This document shows positions 37,350-48,575 of a stretch of 64,000 nt of DNA, one piece after another. Origin of the DNA: Cryptomeria japonica (taxonomy: Eukaryota > Streptophyta > Pinopsida > Cupressales > Cupressaceae). How positions within the stretch are numbered: position 1 is the first letter of the stretch; each line of letters begins with the position of its first letter. A model generated the notes under the pieces. That model was not told the DNA's origin. It searched no databases and was given only the letters and a program-made list of their open reading frames with translations. Location: the NCBI RefSeq assembly GCF_030272615.1, contig NC_081405.1:20475047-20539046 (forward strand), written 5' to 3'. A program made the position numbers and the translations under genes.

Positions 37350-37944
37350 AATAAAACAACATGCACTGTAAATGAAAGCTTTGAGATTTAATTGATTGAA
37401 AGGAAGGAATTTGGAAATTTTAAAAATGCAAAAGTGCTGTGAATGAAAAGAAGCAAAGTGAAGTGAAAGAAACCATTATCCAATGCATGATTATGATCAA
37501 TATAAGTGAAAATCAAAGTAATCGTATGTGAAATAGCAAATAAATCAAATCTATTAAGTGCCATTATGAATATTTAAAATCAAATCTCAAAATCAAAGTG
37601 ATAAATTATACAACCCACAAATCTAATTAACCAAAATAAATTAGGATTTTTATGAATAAGCCTCTAAATTTATGTACTTTGATTAAAATAAGATCAATGA
37701 ATTTAAATTTTAAATTCAAAATGTTTTCAAATTGGATCTGGAACAATTAATACAATTAGATAGCCTACAAAATCAATTTTAGAATTAAAAAAAATGGGGG
37801 GTTTTGTTGATTTAACCTCTAATTTTTTGAAATTCAATTGGAAATTAAACTTGTAAATATAAATTTAAATTTTAAATTGCATAAACACTCAGATCTAAGA
37901 ACATCAATTAGAATTAAAGGTGCAAGGAGTTGGGTTCACCAAAA
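37350..37944 (-). other. Leader of the host gypsy element, with probable primer site
   Basis: Noncoding. Next to LTR copy C the minus strand reads TTTTGGTGAACCCAACTCC (37926-37944). The same position beside copy A is TTTTGGTGAACTCAACAT, so this is probably the primer-binding site. The tRNA is not assigned. Confidence 0.5.
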
Positions 37945-38772
37945 GGTAATGGTGAAAAATTAGGATTTCCACAATTAAATGTAGTAGAAACCACTAATTT
38001 TAGGCTTAGGGACCATTACATTAAAGAGGGGTGAACCTAATAGACCTAGCCACAAATAAACAAGGATAGGGTTCATAAGTCTAATCAGATTCACTAGATT
38101 TGAGTTGATTGCTCTCTTTTAAGTTGAATTGTGAAAATATTGAAATTAGGGTAAATGTGCTGAAATAGATGTAAAAGCGCATGAACAATGAGCTAAAGTT
38201 GTCAAATCAAGCCACAAACCTGGATAAGAGGAATGTAAATGTATTTAGATTTGTTCCTAGAAGGATCTTTTGATATGTCAAGATCGGGATGGTGGTCACT
38301 CTGTTCCTCCACACTTTTTGCACTCCAATGGGGGATTGATTCGTCATTGTAAATAAATCCAATTCTAAAGATCACAGTTTTGTACCTATTCTTGCGCACA
38401 CTAGAGAAGGGAAATAGGTTGGGAATATGGGTTTGCCTAAGTGAAATCTTGATTTAGGAATTAACCTTGAATGAAATATTGCAAATATTGAAATAAATGA
38501 TGGAAGGATATACCTCAAATCTGCAATGACTGATAATGATACTTCGCTTCTTGAATGCAATCACATATGTTGTATGAAATGGAGAGAAAGTGACAAAACC
38601 CTAATCACACACACATGCTTGCATATGAGTTATGTAATTTTCTTCGCAATGTTTGAATGAGGGAAATGCAACCTTCAAGATCTTTGGAAATTCTTGATGA
38701 TGAACACTTCAATGCTTGACTGCCTAATTGCTTGAAATGGAATTGCTAGTTATGAAATCAGGTTGATCAAGT
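37945..38772 (-). repeat. 5' LTR (copy C), left part
   Basis: Starts GGTAATGGTGAAAAATTAGG (TG mutated to GG) and follows copy B closely until GGTTGATCAAGT at 38772, where the CACTA element begins. Confidence 0.85.
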
Positions 38773-38803
38773 CACTAATACATTTAGCCTAAAATTCCAA
38801 CGG
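38773..38803 (+). repeat. CACTA left terminal inverted repeat
   Basis: 31 bp, ending TTCCAACGG. Matches the right terminus apart from a few substitutions and a one-base shift in the middle. Confidence 0.95.
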
Positions 38804-38970
38804 AGAAGGTATATTGTGATCAAACTTGATTTGTTTTTGAAAAAATGCCCGATTTCGTCGAAATTCTGACGATAATGCAACATTTGGTTTCGACGGAGAA
38901 GGAATTAGCAATGACATTTGGGTTTTTTAAGAAAAAGTGCCTGTGTTCATCAAAATTCCGACGATCGCGT
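38804..38970. repeat. Left subterminal repeats
   Basis: Diverged copies of a CGTCGGAATTCCGACG-like word: TTTCGTCGAAATTCTGACGA, TTTCGACGGAGAAGG and CATCAAAATTCCGACGATCG. Subterminal repeats of this kind bind the CACTA accessory transposase (TnpA) in En/Spm. Confidence 0.75.
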
Positions 38971-39869
38971 GCATTACTTTAAAAAAAAAAAGACCAAGTC
39001 ATTTCATAAATCCTGCCTCTTTACAAAATCCCGCCTCTCATTCGTCTCGCCTCTGTAGCGAACCTGTGGGTTTAATCATGGTGGGGAAGATCATTGGTGT
39101 GAAACCAGCCGGTTCTACAGCTCAGGCTGGAAGTGGCGATGGAGTATGATTCAGTGGAAGTGGAGGCAGGCACTAGCCAACATTGATCAATCAGTTGCTA
39201 GTAATGGGAGACATTATTTTAAATGGTATGAAAAATTTCCAACTATGGCTAGATAGATCTTGCTTTGGTTTTCAGGAAGCCATTGGAGTGAAGTTGATTG
39301 CATCTTCTGGTGTTAGATAATTTGTATTTTCCTCATTGTAGGGAAGATAGGTTGTGTACTTCATATTTTAATGCTTATCTTGAAGGAGATCGGATGTGTG
39401 GTGGACATTTATTTCAAATTATTATTGTCCTGTATCGTGTTTATGTTAAAATATGAATTTGCAGGTGCATGTAATGATGCAAACTTTCAGTAGTAGATGT
39501 TGTTGTGGACAAATCTTTTACATATGTTTATTGTTCTATTCCAGTCTATATGAGAATTATGAAATTTTAAAAAAATTCCCATAAATAACAAAAAGATCTT
39601 TTGAAAAGTTTATTAAATATTTAATGATGTTGGAAGTGTTATTGGGTTTTTGGTTTAGAGGTGAATGAGTCTATTTGGGATCAAGTATTTTGACGAAGCT
39701 AAGAGCAAGGCCCTAATATCAAAATAATTCAAAATAGAAGAAGCTTGGATCACAACTCCAAGTGATTTGGCAAAATGATTAACCCTCAATTCTAGGCTCT
39801 TGATAGGTTTTTATCCTAAGACTTGTGCTCCAATATCAAGTAGATAAATGAATTTTATGGTTCTTTTCC

Positions 39870-40090
39870 TTTAGCATTGAGTATTCACCATTCCCATCAT
39901 TGTGTTCCAGGAAATGACATCTCTTTGAGGCATTCTGTCAAACAGCTCACCCGCTTTGTGGGTGCTTCCACATTTTGCAAACATATATACCACACTATCG
40001 AATCTCTATCCATCTTCGCTGGCTTCAACCACAACTATTTGCGTAAGCATCCCTTCCTGGTCGAGCGAACGAGTGCCTACCTAAGGCCCT
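39870..40090 (-). pseudogene. Pentatricopeptide-repeat (PPR) gene fragment
   Basis: The minus strand reads MFAKCGSTHKAGELFDRMPQ followed by RDVISW, a near-perfect plant PPR motif of the PLS type. HAQIVVVEASEDG lies just upstream in the neighbouring frame. Full PPR proteins are organellar RNA-binding factors of several hundred residues; only about one and a half repeats remain, with a frameshift. Confidence 0.8.
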
Positions 40091-41699
40091 CCCAAGGTAT
40101 CTTAGTTTGCGTTGTCTCGGGGCATATTAGGGGATCACAATGGGGATCACAATAGGGAACATGTAGGTAGGGGCCGTCCCCCGATGAACATGAAGGAGGG
40201 AGGTGGACATAGTTCCCTGTGGGTTTAATCGCTGCAGGATGTAGGAATGGTTTAATCGCTGCAGGAAAAAGGTAGGGTATAATCAACAAATTCATTGTTA
40301 TACATATTCAAATATTTAGATTCAAATTTTATTATATATTTATCAGATTAATTGGCAATAACAGAGATGGTGAGAGGTTTCTGTAATATGATATGATCAA
40401 TTTAAAAGAAGAATTTCTTACAAGACCTAAACCGTTGAACAATCCTACAATCATGTATTATTTAAACACTGCATTTTAAATAATGAACAATATAGTTAGC
40501 CTGAAACATATTAACACTACTTTCCATATTTAAAATATATCCTAATTAAGGGGATGGATGACCTAAATCTACGTGATCGAGTGCCATTATGTAAAATATA
40601 TCCTAATTATGGATGCTGGTATATATGGTAGTGACAAAAAATCCCTGTTGTAGAATCGTGAGAGCAATGTGTAGTGATCGAGTGCTATTTTTTCTCGGTG
40701 TTTTGGAGGGGAGCATAAGTGTACCGTTAGGAAGGTGGTATAAAATGGAAGCTGAGAGGTATAAGGTTATGAGGTGTGGGTTAGGATAAGATAGGGAGGT
40801 AAGTGATGAAGGATGTAATGGTAAAAGAGTAAGTTAGGATATGTTAGGGGTTTGGAAGGTAGGAAAGTGAATGGGGGGAGATAAAAGGATGTGAAGGACG
40901 GAATGGGGTTAGGTAGGTGAAGTAAAAGTAAGTGTGTATGAGGTTAAGGTGTAGGATATGATGTAGGAAAGTGGAGGAGGTTAAGATAGGGGATATGAAA
41001 GGTAGATGGAAGGTAATAATGATAGGAAGTGAGGTAAAGGTTATGAGGTGTGGGTTAGAAAATAGGGTGTAGGAAATGGAAGGAAGGGTCATATCACTTT
41101 GAGAGTTTTCACCAAGATGAGTAGCCTGAGTATGGACCTCAAATCTTACAAGCCATGAGGATCCACTTGTAGTAGAGGAGCATATACTTGCATCTTGGGA
41201 GCTTATTAGGAGTTCGCCTTGAATTTGGGAAATACATATAGAGGAGATAGAATATTGATCAATACACATTACCTAGCCTCATCATGCATAAATACAAGAG
41301 GTATAGACTATAGCAAGCACATATCATGAGCTAAAGGATCATATTCAAGAGTTGCTTCATCTCCAATCCTCTACATTTTTAAGATCCACAAATGGGGTTG
41401 AGGATAAGTCTTGTTTACTAATTAGCTTGGACTTATGCTTTGGGTTGCATCTATATGTGAGCAACCTAAAGGCATAATTTTCAATGCAATTTTTGAGAGG
41501 ACTTGCTTCCACCTTGTGGTACTGGGAGGATAAAATGCACCAACTCACATTGGAAACCCTCTCCAGATACCATTTTGGAGTGCTTCAAAGTGTGTTCTAT
41601 TTCAAAATATTTTTGACAGAGATGCATAGGTGAGTTTCACAATTTACATAATAAGGTTTCATAGTGGCTCAACATGAGAGTTAGTTTTTGGAGTTCTTG

Positions 41700-42280
41700 T
41701 AGTTTGTAGATTACATTCAAGACAAGTTACTTGTCAATTATTTCATTAGGGGTGGAAAGCCCAAAATTTTAGTTTTCCTACACATGGCCAATCCAAATGA
41801 CTTTAGGGTTGCTATGGAAAAGTATCTTATGGAAAAGGAGGTACATGGGAGGACACAAGAGGCATGAGAGAAGTTTGTAACCTTGATTAAGGGACTAAAG
41901 TGTCCATAGGCCTCCCCATCCTTCAAAGGATAATTTAGACTTACTATATGATTTACAAAGAAAAACCCAATAGTATCAATATCAGGGACATAGGTCTACT
42001 AGAGCATAGTAGGGGTCATAGGGTAGTCACATTTGACCATCATAGACACAAGGATATTTTAGGTATGAGAGACTATAGGGCTATCAAGCTAGGCCTTCTA
42101 TGACTCAACAACCTTTTAGGGGAGAATCTAGTGTTTTTAGTAATTAGGATCTTCTAATTATGGTGGGGCCTAGCCAACATAGGGTTATATGAGAGGCACA
42201 TGTTATGTATATGTTAGTATTAGACAGAGAGTGCCCACAAGGTTTTAGAGTAGGTGGACACCATGCTAGGATGTCAAAGT
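41700..42280 (+). pseudogene. Gypsy gag remnant inside the CACTA element
   Basis: Out-of-frame pieces GYMRGTCYVY and RECPQGFRVGG surround a broken zinc knuckle near 42190-42260, preceded by a Gln/Gly/Ser-rich stretch as in plant gypsy Gag. Frames are heavily broken and no protease follows. Confidence 0.45.
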
Positions 42281-42666
42281 AGATAGTTGATATGTGGGTC
42301 TTTACCCTCCCAACCACTCAACATATACCACCATGGGTCTTTACCCTCCCAAACACACAAAGGTCAAAGGAAGATTCACTGCTGCAACACTCACTTTTTT
42401 TGACAGTCTCAAGCACTTAGGACAGTCACTCCTTTCGTGGCCATTCTTCTTCACACAACACTCTCTAACATTAATTATGATGATAGTGTACCTCCTTAAA
42501 CCTTCCACCAACACCTAAATCAATACCAAACTCTTTCCCAATCTCGCTAATGGACTAATTAACTCAATTCACTATGAAATTGTGATGGTCAATGCAAGGT
42601 TTAGGACAACAGTAATCAGGATCTTCTAATTATTGTGGGGCCTAGCCAACATAGGGTTATATGAGA
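42139..42666. repeat. 56-bp direct repeat, copies 0.47 kb apart
   Basis: AGTAATTAGGATCTTCTAAT through TAGCCAACATAGGGTTATAT at 42139-42194 recurs at 42611-42666 with two or three differences. The sequence between includes a further short duplication, GGGTCTTTACCCTCCCAA, at about 42296 and 42335. Confidence 0.85.
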
Positions 42667-44439
42667 CAGGGGTAAGTTCAATAGTGATTTCTCCTCTACA
42701 ACCTTTGCCAATCTATGCGAAAATGAGAGCTTGACAACATTCTTTCACTTTTAGCTAGCTAAATTTTTCAAGAATTTTATCTCTAGATTTAATATTTCTT
42801 TTCTTGCATGAATCTATTAATTTTGAGATAACAGATCTTGCCTTCATGAATTGATCCTAGTTTATCCCTTTAACCCTGATTAATTTATTTAGAGTGTTTA
42901 GTTCCATTTTAATCCTTTCTTTTACAATTAAATATTATTAAAAAATTGTATTATTGTTCCAAATTTTGTGGATATTTAGGAGACACAAATAAAATATAAA
43001 TGTAATCATTCCATATTTTTGTAGGAGATATTGGAATGAGACTAATAGGAAGATTAGTAAACATGAGTCACAATGAGCACTTTAGAATAAATCTAAACAT
43101 TATAAGGAAGAGTAGCTTGGAAAAATAGAAGCGTAATTTATTTTCCAATATGCAAGATTATTACTTGGGAAAGAATCTTGAAAGAGGATTGAAAAGATTC
43201 CTTGAGCTAACATTGTCTCACTTATCCAAAATTATGAGGAAGGATTCATTAATGAAATGGTCATTAACAAGATGGAGAGAATAATAATTAGGAAGAGATA
43301 GATTTCACATGCTACTAGTGACTAGATTGGAGAGAAACTAGAGGCAAATCATTTAGCTTGGCCATGACACAAAGTCTTAGAATAGATGCCAACCTTGGTG
43401 AATGGAATGAAAATCCCAAAAAATTAATGAGTGGTGAGACAAGTAGAGGCATCTATAAATTTTGTTTTGAATAAAATAAAGAAAAAATGGGACTAAAACC
43501 AAGGGAAATGCACATAGAAAGGATATGATGAAAATCAAAATAAATAGTTTGAAGATAATATTAGTTACCTAAAGGATATTCCACTTGATTATTTGGTATA
43601 TCATAACTATTTTGACAAATTTTGAAACCATTAGAGGTACCTTTTGCTTCTGTAGATGAGGCATTCATTCATGTTGAAGCTGTGATAGCTTATTTGGCTC
43701 TTTATAGACAACAAATTATCCATACGAATTATCATATATACTTGTAACCTCCATCCCAAACCACCTATTTCACTCTTCTTCCTTTGTGTACCTCTTTTAT
43801 TCTTCCATTACCTCTTCACTTACCTAAATTCAATCCAAAACATAGTGTATATAGCATCAAAAAAATTCCATATTTGATTAATATTATCCACAACATATCG
43901 AAAAGACAAATACCACACTTACTGTGTCATCAACCAAAAATAATTTACTTACATATTTGAAGAGTTCAATAATGGAGAAAAATCCATGCGGTGCTCTGCA
44001 CATGTCCTTGAAGATTCAAGAAATACTTATCCTCTATTGGTCCAAACTTTAAATCACTTTCCATGCATGAAAATAATTGCAACCATACACAATTTCCCAC
44101 CCAATAGATTCTCTCAAACTAGTTTACTATCTTAACATAGGGTCAAGGAAAAGCGGTCCAAAATAGGAATCCAAGTGTCTTAAAAGCCTTCAAGACCATA
44201 GTGGTGAGGATTGAATTTCTTTCTTTAGTGGTATTTTTCTCTAGATTAATTAGTTGGGGATTCTATTAGGACCTTTTCCTAATTAAAAAATATATATAAA
44301 GATTACATCCGTAAATAGTGCATTCATAATAGAATAAATTTCTACAATATTGAGACTAAATTCATAATAGATTTATAGAGATGAATAAAGAAATATTTAA
44401 GATTATCAAAAAATTGATGTTTTCTTTCTCCCAACCGCC

Positions 44440-44830
44440 ATTGGATATTGGGTGATCTTTGAGGCATTATGTCAAATAGTTCATGTGCCTTATCTAAGCT
44501 TACATATTTTGCATGCATGTGTACCTAGGCAGTTGCACTACAACATCTATACTCACTAATCACATTTGGCTGGAAGTTTCTAAATCCATTTCAAACACAT
44601 CTTGTGCATATCCTGCAATCTTAGCATTCCATTAGATCACGTTTCTTTGATGCATCTCACTAAACAGTTCATGCGCTTTCATGTCTATACTTCCACATTT
44701 TCCAAACATGTCAAACAGAGCATTTCCAACCGTAAGCATCTGATATTAATTGCCCTTACCTTCTGCTTTGATGGAAGCCCATACTCTGTTCCAAAGCTCC
44801 CATTTTGGCACAGGTAGAGAGTACGTTGGC
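44440..44830 (-). pseudogene. Second PPR gene fragment
   Basis: The minus strand reads AKMGALEQSMGFHQ, then VGNALFDMFGKCGSID, MKAHELFSEMHQRNVI, WNAKIAGYAQD, and farther on AKYVSLDKAHELFDIMPQRS. These are two to three consecutive PLS-type PPR repeats with stops between them. Orientation is the same as the fragment at 39870-40090, so both may derive from one captured gene. Confidence 0.85.
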
Positions 44831-45396
44831 AAATAAAACTGATCGAAATGGAAATCTATTTGTTGCATTGACTGCATTGTGAGGACGCTTATGCATTTCA
44901 TCGACATCATAAATCAGGAAAGGACATGAGAATATCTCCTCGGGGAGGTATTCTATAACAATTGTGAGGTAGATGAAAGTTTCTTATGCCATTTGCTTTG
45001 TTCTATGCAGTCAAACGCGAGAACACTATTTGAATTCAAATGCTAACGGTGATTGTCTTTTTAACGGAAACAGATGGGAAGGGACATCAAGGGAAGGAAT
45101 GGGCCCACAACACACCTAAGCAGTCAAAGCTTAGTGTGTGTTGTTTAAGGCTGCCCCCTTAAGACATCATAATTGATTGGCTCTTCACTCATAAGACCTT
45201 CAAAAGTCTTTAATGACTTCATTGAGTCCTTTTGTCTTCCAAATGCACTTGCACCAACTTGAATTCTCCTTCAATGCTTGATTGCATGTTCACTTGGAAT
45301 TGAATTGATTTTATAACTAAGAGATCACTTGAATTGTAGGTAGACCCCTTCAAATGATAGGTTAGGCTTCCTTTTATACCTTATATATGTCTTGAA

Positions 45397-45690
45397 AGCA
45401 TTTTATCCCGATGGCTTTAAATTAAAGTACTTTCTCTTCTATCTAGTATTGGTGGAGCAGAGGTTGCATTGCATCATCCTAAGATACATATTTCTGTAGA
45501 TACAACACAAGTTAAATGTATCCCAGGTCAATGCAAAGCAACCTCTGCTCCAGAGATCACCAAAAAATAGAGAAAGAACTTTAATTTAATGCCATCAGGA
45601 TAAAAGTCTTTAATCAAGACAGATAAATGGTATGCAACTGGATCTATTTGGAATGCATTACCCAAACACCGCAATTGATCAGTCACCTTT
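45397..45690. pseudogene. DRM methyltransferase fragment, hairpin 1
   Basis: The minus strand, from 45690, reads LGNAFQIDPVAYHLSVLIKD then FYPDGI, matching the part of plant DRM proteins just before the SAM-binding motif, and continues with GAEVAL-type sequence. The plus strand from 45397 reads YPDGF, then, one frame over, VLSLLSSIGGAEVALHHP, which is DRM motif I. The two are inverted copies: an arm of about 85 bp (45397-45480) pairs with 45528-45612 around a loop of about 47 bp. In DRM enzymes this Rossmann motif binds the methyl donor. The fragment cannot encode an enzyme. Confidence 0.88.
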
Positions 45691-46154
45691 GAAAAGAAAG
45701 TGGTATGATGAAATATTTAGACATAAAATAGATGAAATGCACTCCATACTATTGCTGCACAATATTTTGGTCGATGATATTTTTAAAATAGTAAAGGAAG
45801 GTGTATGGAACAACCAAATTCTTATCATTATAAACAATGAATATTTTAAGATCCTTTTATGATATGTAAGTTGAGAATATTTTATGAAAGGTCCCTAAAT
45901 GAATACACTTTAAACTGATTTTAATATACCTTGAAGTGTGCAATATGGAAGGTTTGTATTCTTAATCTCTTGCCCATTTCTTAATTTAAAAGATGATATG
46001 TTTATTAACTTGATTTCTCCTTCAATTCTTGATGAATGCTTGATTGCATGTTCACTTGGAATTGAATTGATTTTATAATTAAGAGATCACTTGAATTGTA
46101 GGTAAACCCCTTCAAATGACGGGGTAGGCCTTTTATACCTAATATATGTCTTGA

Positions 46155-46395
46155 AAGCATTTTATCGTGATGACTTTAAATTAAAGTACTTTCTCTTCTA
46201 TTTGGTATTGGTGGAGCAGAGGTTGCATTGCATCGTCCTAGGATACATATTTCCGCAGATACAACACAAGTTAAATGTATCCCAGGTCGATGCAAAGCAA
46301 CCTCTGCTCCAGAGATCACCAAAAAATAGAGAAAGAACTTTAATTTAATGCCATCGGGATAAAATTCTTTAATCAAGACAGATAAAATTTGAGTT
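46155..46395. pseudogene. DRM methyltransferase fragment, hairpin 2
   Basis: Second copy of the module. The minus strand reads VLIKEFYPDGIK, then GAEVALHRPGIHLTCVVSAE (motif I and the following strand of DRM, Glu being the usual ribose-contacting residue of motif II). The plus-strand arm (46155-46235) carries the inverted GGAGCAGAGGTTGCATTGCA copy. Arms are about 85 bp with scattered mismatches. Confidence 0.88.
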
Positions 46396-47280
46396 TGATT
46401 GTCATCATTTACTTTGCCAAATTCTTCACACATAACTCCTGAATCAATTTCCTACTCACAAGAATTTTATTATGTCTCAAATATAGGGAAACAAAAGGTT
46501 TCAAATAGAAAACTTGAACATGCAACTAATTCCATTGACTAACCAGAAGAACAAAATTAAGAAACGGTTTGATCATCTGAGAGATGTTGTAGACTTGCAA
46601 CTCACCAGCTAAGTTTTTGCGGGTAAGATTTTTTTTGTTTTGGTTATGGTTGTGGTGTTTATAGGGAGACATTTACAAATTTATATATATTTTCACTATT
46701 TAATGGTTTATGGGTTTGTAATGGTAATTTAATGTTCTTTCATATTTTTGTATATATTCTTTATAATAGCCTATTATATTGATTTGTTCTATTATGCATA
46801 ATGGTGTGGGTCATATGACTTTGTCGTCAGTGCATGACAGCATTGAACGAGTTCTACTTTTAAAAATTACATGAAACATTTTTAATTTATTTGATTCAGT
46901 GTTATTTGCAAAAAATGATTATCAATGATGTTTCCTTTCTCCAAGAATTGTCTAGGATCTTTCCATCAGATAATATGTAACATCGAATGACTAAATCTTT
47001 TCATTACAAATGCTTATTTTATTTAATTATTATTTGAGCGTGAATTAAAATTTATATCTGTATGGAAGCAGAATATACAAGTTGAAGAGTCATGTGCAAG
47101 CAAATTTCCTAAAAGAAAGCAAGCAGACATTATCTTGAATGACATGGAAACAAGCTCATCAGTTGCCTAGAAGAGAGCAATTGGAGAATGGCAGAGGAAA
47201 GTGTTTAAGGGTGATAAATAGATATATAGTATGCAATACAAACAAACAATGTTTGGAGTGTCTGATGTGACGTCTCTAAT

Positions 47281-47950
47281 TTATGTCCGGAGGGACTAAC
47301 TGGTTTTGGAGTTCCTGTGAAACCTATTGGGCCACGCTTGAAGGAAATCAATGTGTTCATGCAAGGAGCACCTTTTTTCTATTATGAGAATGATACTTTT
47401 GCACCGAGGGATATTTGGAAGTCAATATCCAAAAATTTCTATAGTGTGGAACCAGAGTTGGCAGACTCAAAGTAATTTTCATCTTTCAGAAGACCAAGAG
47501 GTTATGTACACAATCTCCCAATAGAAGGGAAATTTCAAGCATTACCTCTTCCCCCGATGACTATTCAGGAAGCACTTCCTCAGACAAAGGACTATTGGCC
47601 TCCATGGGATCAAAGAAAAAAATTGAAGCATAGACTCTAGACGATGTGGTGGTGTCCTTTGTGAAGAACTCTGCACTATAATTGAAAATTCACGAGGGAA
47701 ACTGCAAGATAGTGAAGAGAAATACAATCTTGAAAAGTGGGAAGAATGGATCTTGGTTTGGGTGGGGCCAAGTTAGGTGGCTCCTCTAGAGGTTGACGAG
47801 ATAGAAATCATATTAGGATTTGAAAAAGATCACACTCGTGGAACTTCGTGTGCGAGTGATCGATTGTGGTGTTTGGGTAATGCATTCCAAATAGATACAG
47901 TTGCATTCCAAATGGGTAATGTCTTGATTAAAGACTTTTATCCTGATGGC
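47281..47950 (+). pseudogene. DRM methyltransferase fragment, left arm
   Basis: In one frame this gives PEGLTGFGVP, GAPFFYYEN, DIWKSISKNFYSVEPELADS, a TAA, RRPRGYVHNLPIEGKFQ, TIQEALPQTKDYWPPWDQRK, a TAG; then, shifted, KWEEWILVWVGPS, a TAG, VAPLEVDEIEIILGF, KDHTRG, LGNAFQIDTVAF and KDFYPDG. Block by block this follows the rearranged catalytic domain of plant DRM1/2 proteins, the C5-cytosine methyltransferases of RNA-directed DNA methylation. The segment lacks motif I and the catalytic Cys motif, which in DRM lie further downstream. Three stops and one frameshift rule out a product. Confidence 0.93.
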
Positions 47951-48575
47951 ATGCAACTGTATCTATTTGGAATGCATTACCCAAACACCGCAATCGATCA
48001 CTCGCACATGAAGTTCCACGAGTGTGATCTTTTTCAAATCCTAATATGATTTCTATCTTGTCAACCTCTAGAGGAGCCACCTGACTTGGCCCCACCCAAA
48101 CCAAGATCCATTCTTCCTACTTTTCAATATTGTATTTCTCTTCACTATCTTGCAGTTTCCCTCGTGAATTTTCAATTATAGTGTAGAGTTCTTCACGAAG
48201 GACACCACCACATCATCTAGAGTCTATGCTTTAATTTTTTCCTTTGATCCCATGGAGGCCAATAGTCCTTTGTTTGAGGAAGTGCTTCCTAGATAGTCAT
48301 GGGGGGGAGAGTTAATTCTTGAAATCGCTCTTCTATTGGGAGATTGTGTACATAACCTCTTGGTCTTCTGAAAGCTGACAATTATACTTCGAGTCCGCCA
48401 ACTCTTGTTCCACACTATAGAAATTTTTGGATATTGACTTCCAAATATCCTTCGGTGCAAAACCATCATTCTCATAATAGAAAAAATGTGCTCCTTGCAT
48501 GAACACATTGATTTCCTCCAAAGCGTGGCCCAATAGGTTTCGTAGGAACTCCAAAACCAGTCAGTTCCTTCGGAT
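47951..48575 (-). pseudogene. DRM methyltransferase fragment, right arm
   Basis: Inverted copy of the preceding segment. The frame 48554-48333 reads LEEINVFMQGAHFFYYENDG, FAPKDIWKSISKNFYSVEQE and EDQEVMYTIS before breaking. The apex-proximal part repeats LGNAF...DHTRG in reverse orientation. Its mutations are partly different from those of the left arm, so the two arms have evolved separately since the inverted duplication. Confidence 0.92.

Larger units (their letters stand above)
38971..45257. other. CACTA interior, mostly noncoding
   Basis: Apart from the PPR and gag remnants listed separately I see no gene. 40720-41080 is strongly purine-biased on the plus strand. 42840-44400 is AT-rich with short meaningless frames. 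GGTTTAATCGCTGCAGGA occurs in two close copies near 40220 and 40250. Confidence 0.5.
45258..46395. repeat. Direct duplication of a DRM-hairpin module
   Basis: 45258-45612 and 46005-46395 are near-identical. Both start with a TTGATTGCATGTTCACTTGG noncoding lead, pass through GATCACTTGAATTGTAGGTA and then enter the same DRM inverted repeat. The first copy continues to 45690 with additional DRM sequence. About 365 bp of unrelated sequence separates them. Confidence 0.85.

Noticed and set aside
39877-40155. Plus-strand 92-codon frame as a gene
   Set aside because: The coding sense is on the minus strand (PPR motif); this frame is its shadow.
46176-46433. 86-codon minus frame as a small methyltransferase gene
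   Set aside because: It is one arm of a DRM hairpin, lacks the catalytic motifs and is frameshifted relative to the DRM sequence.
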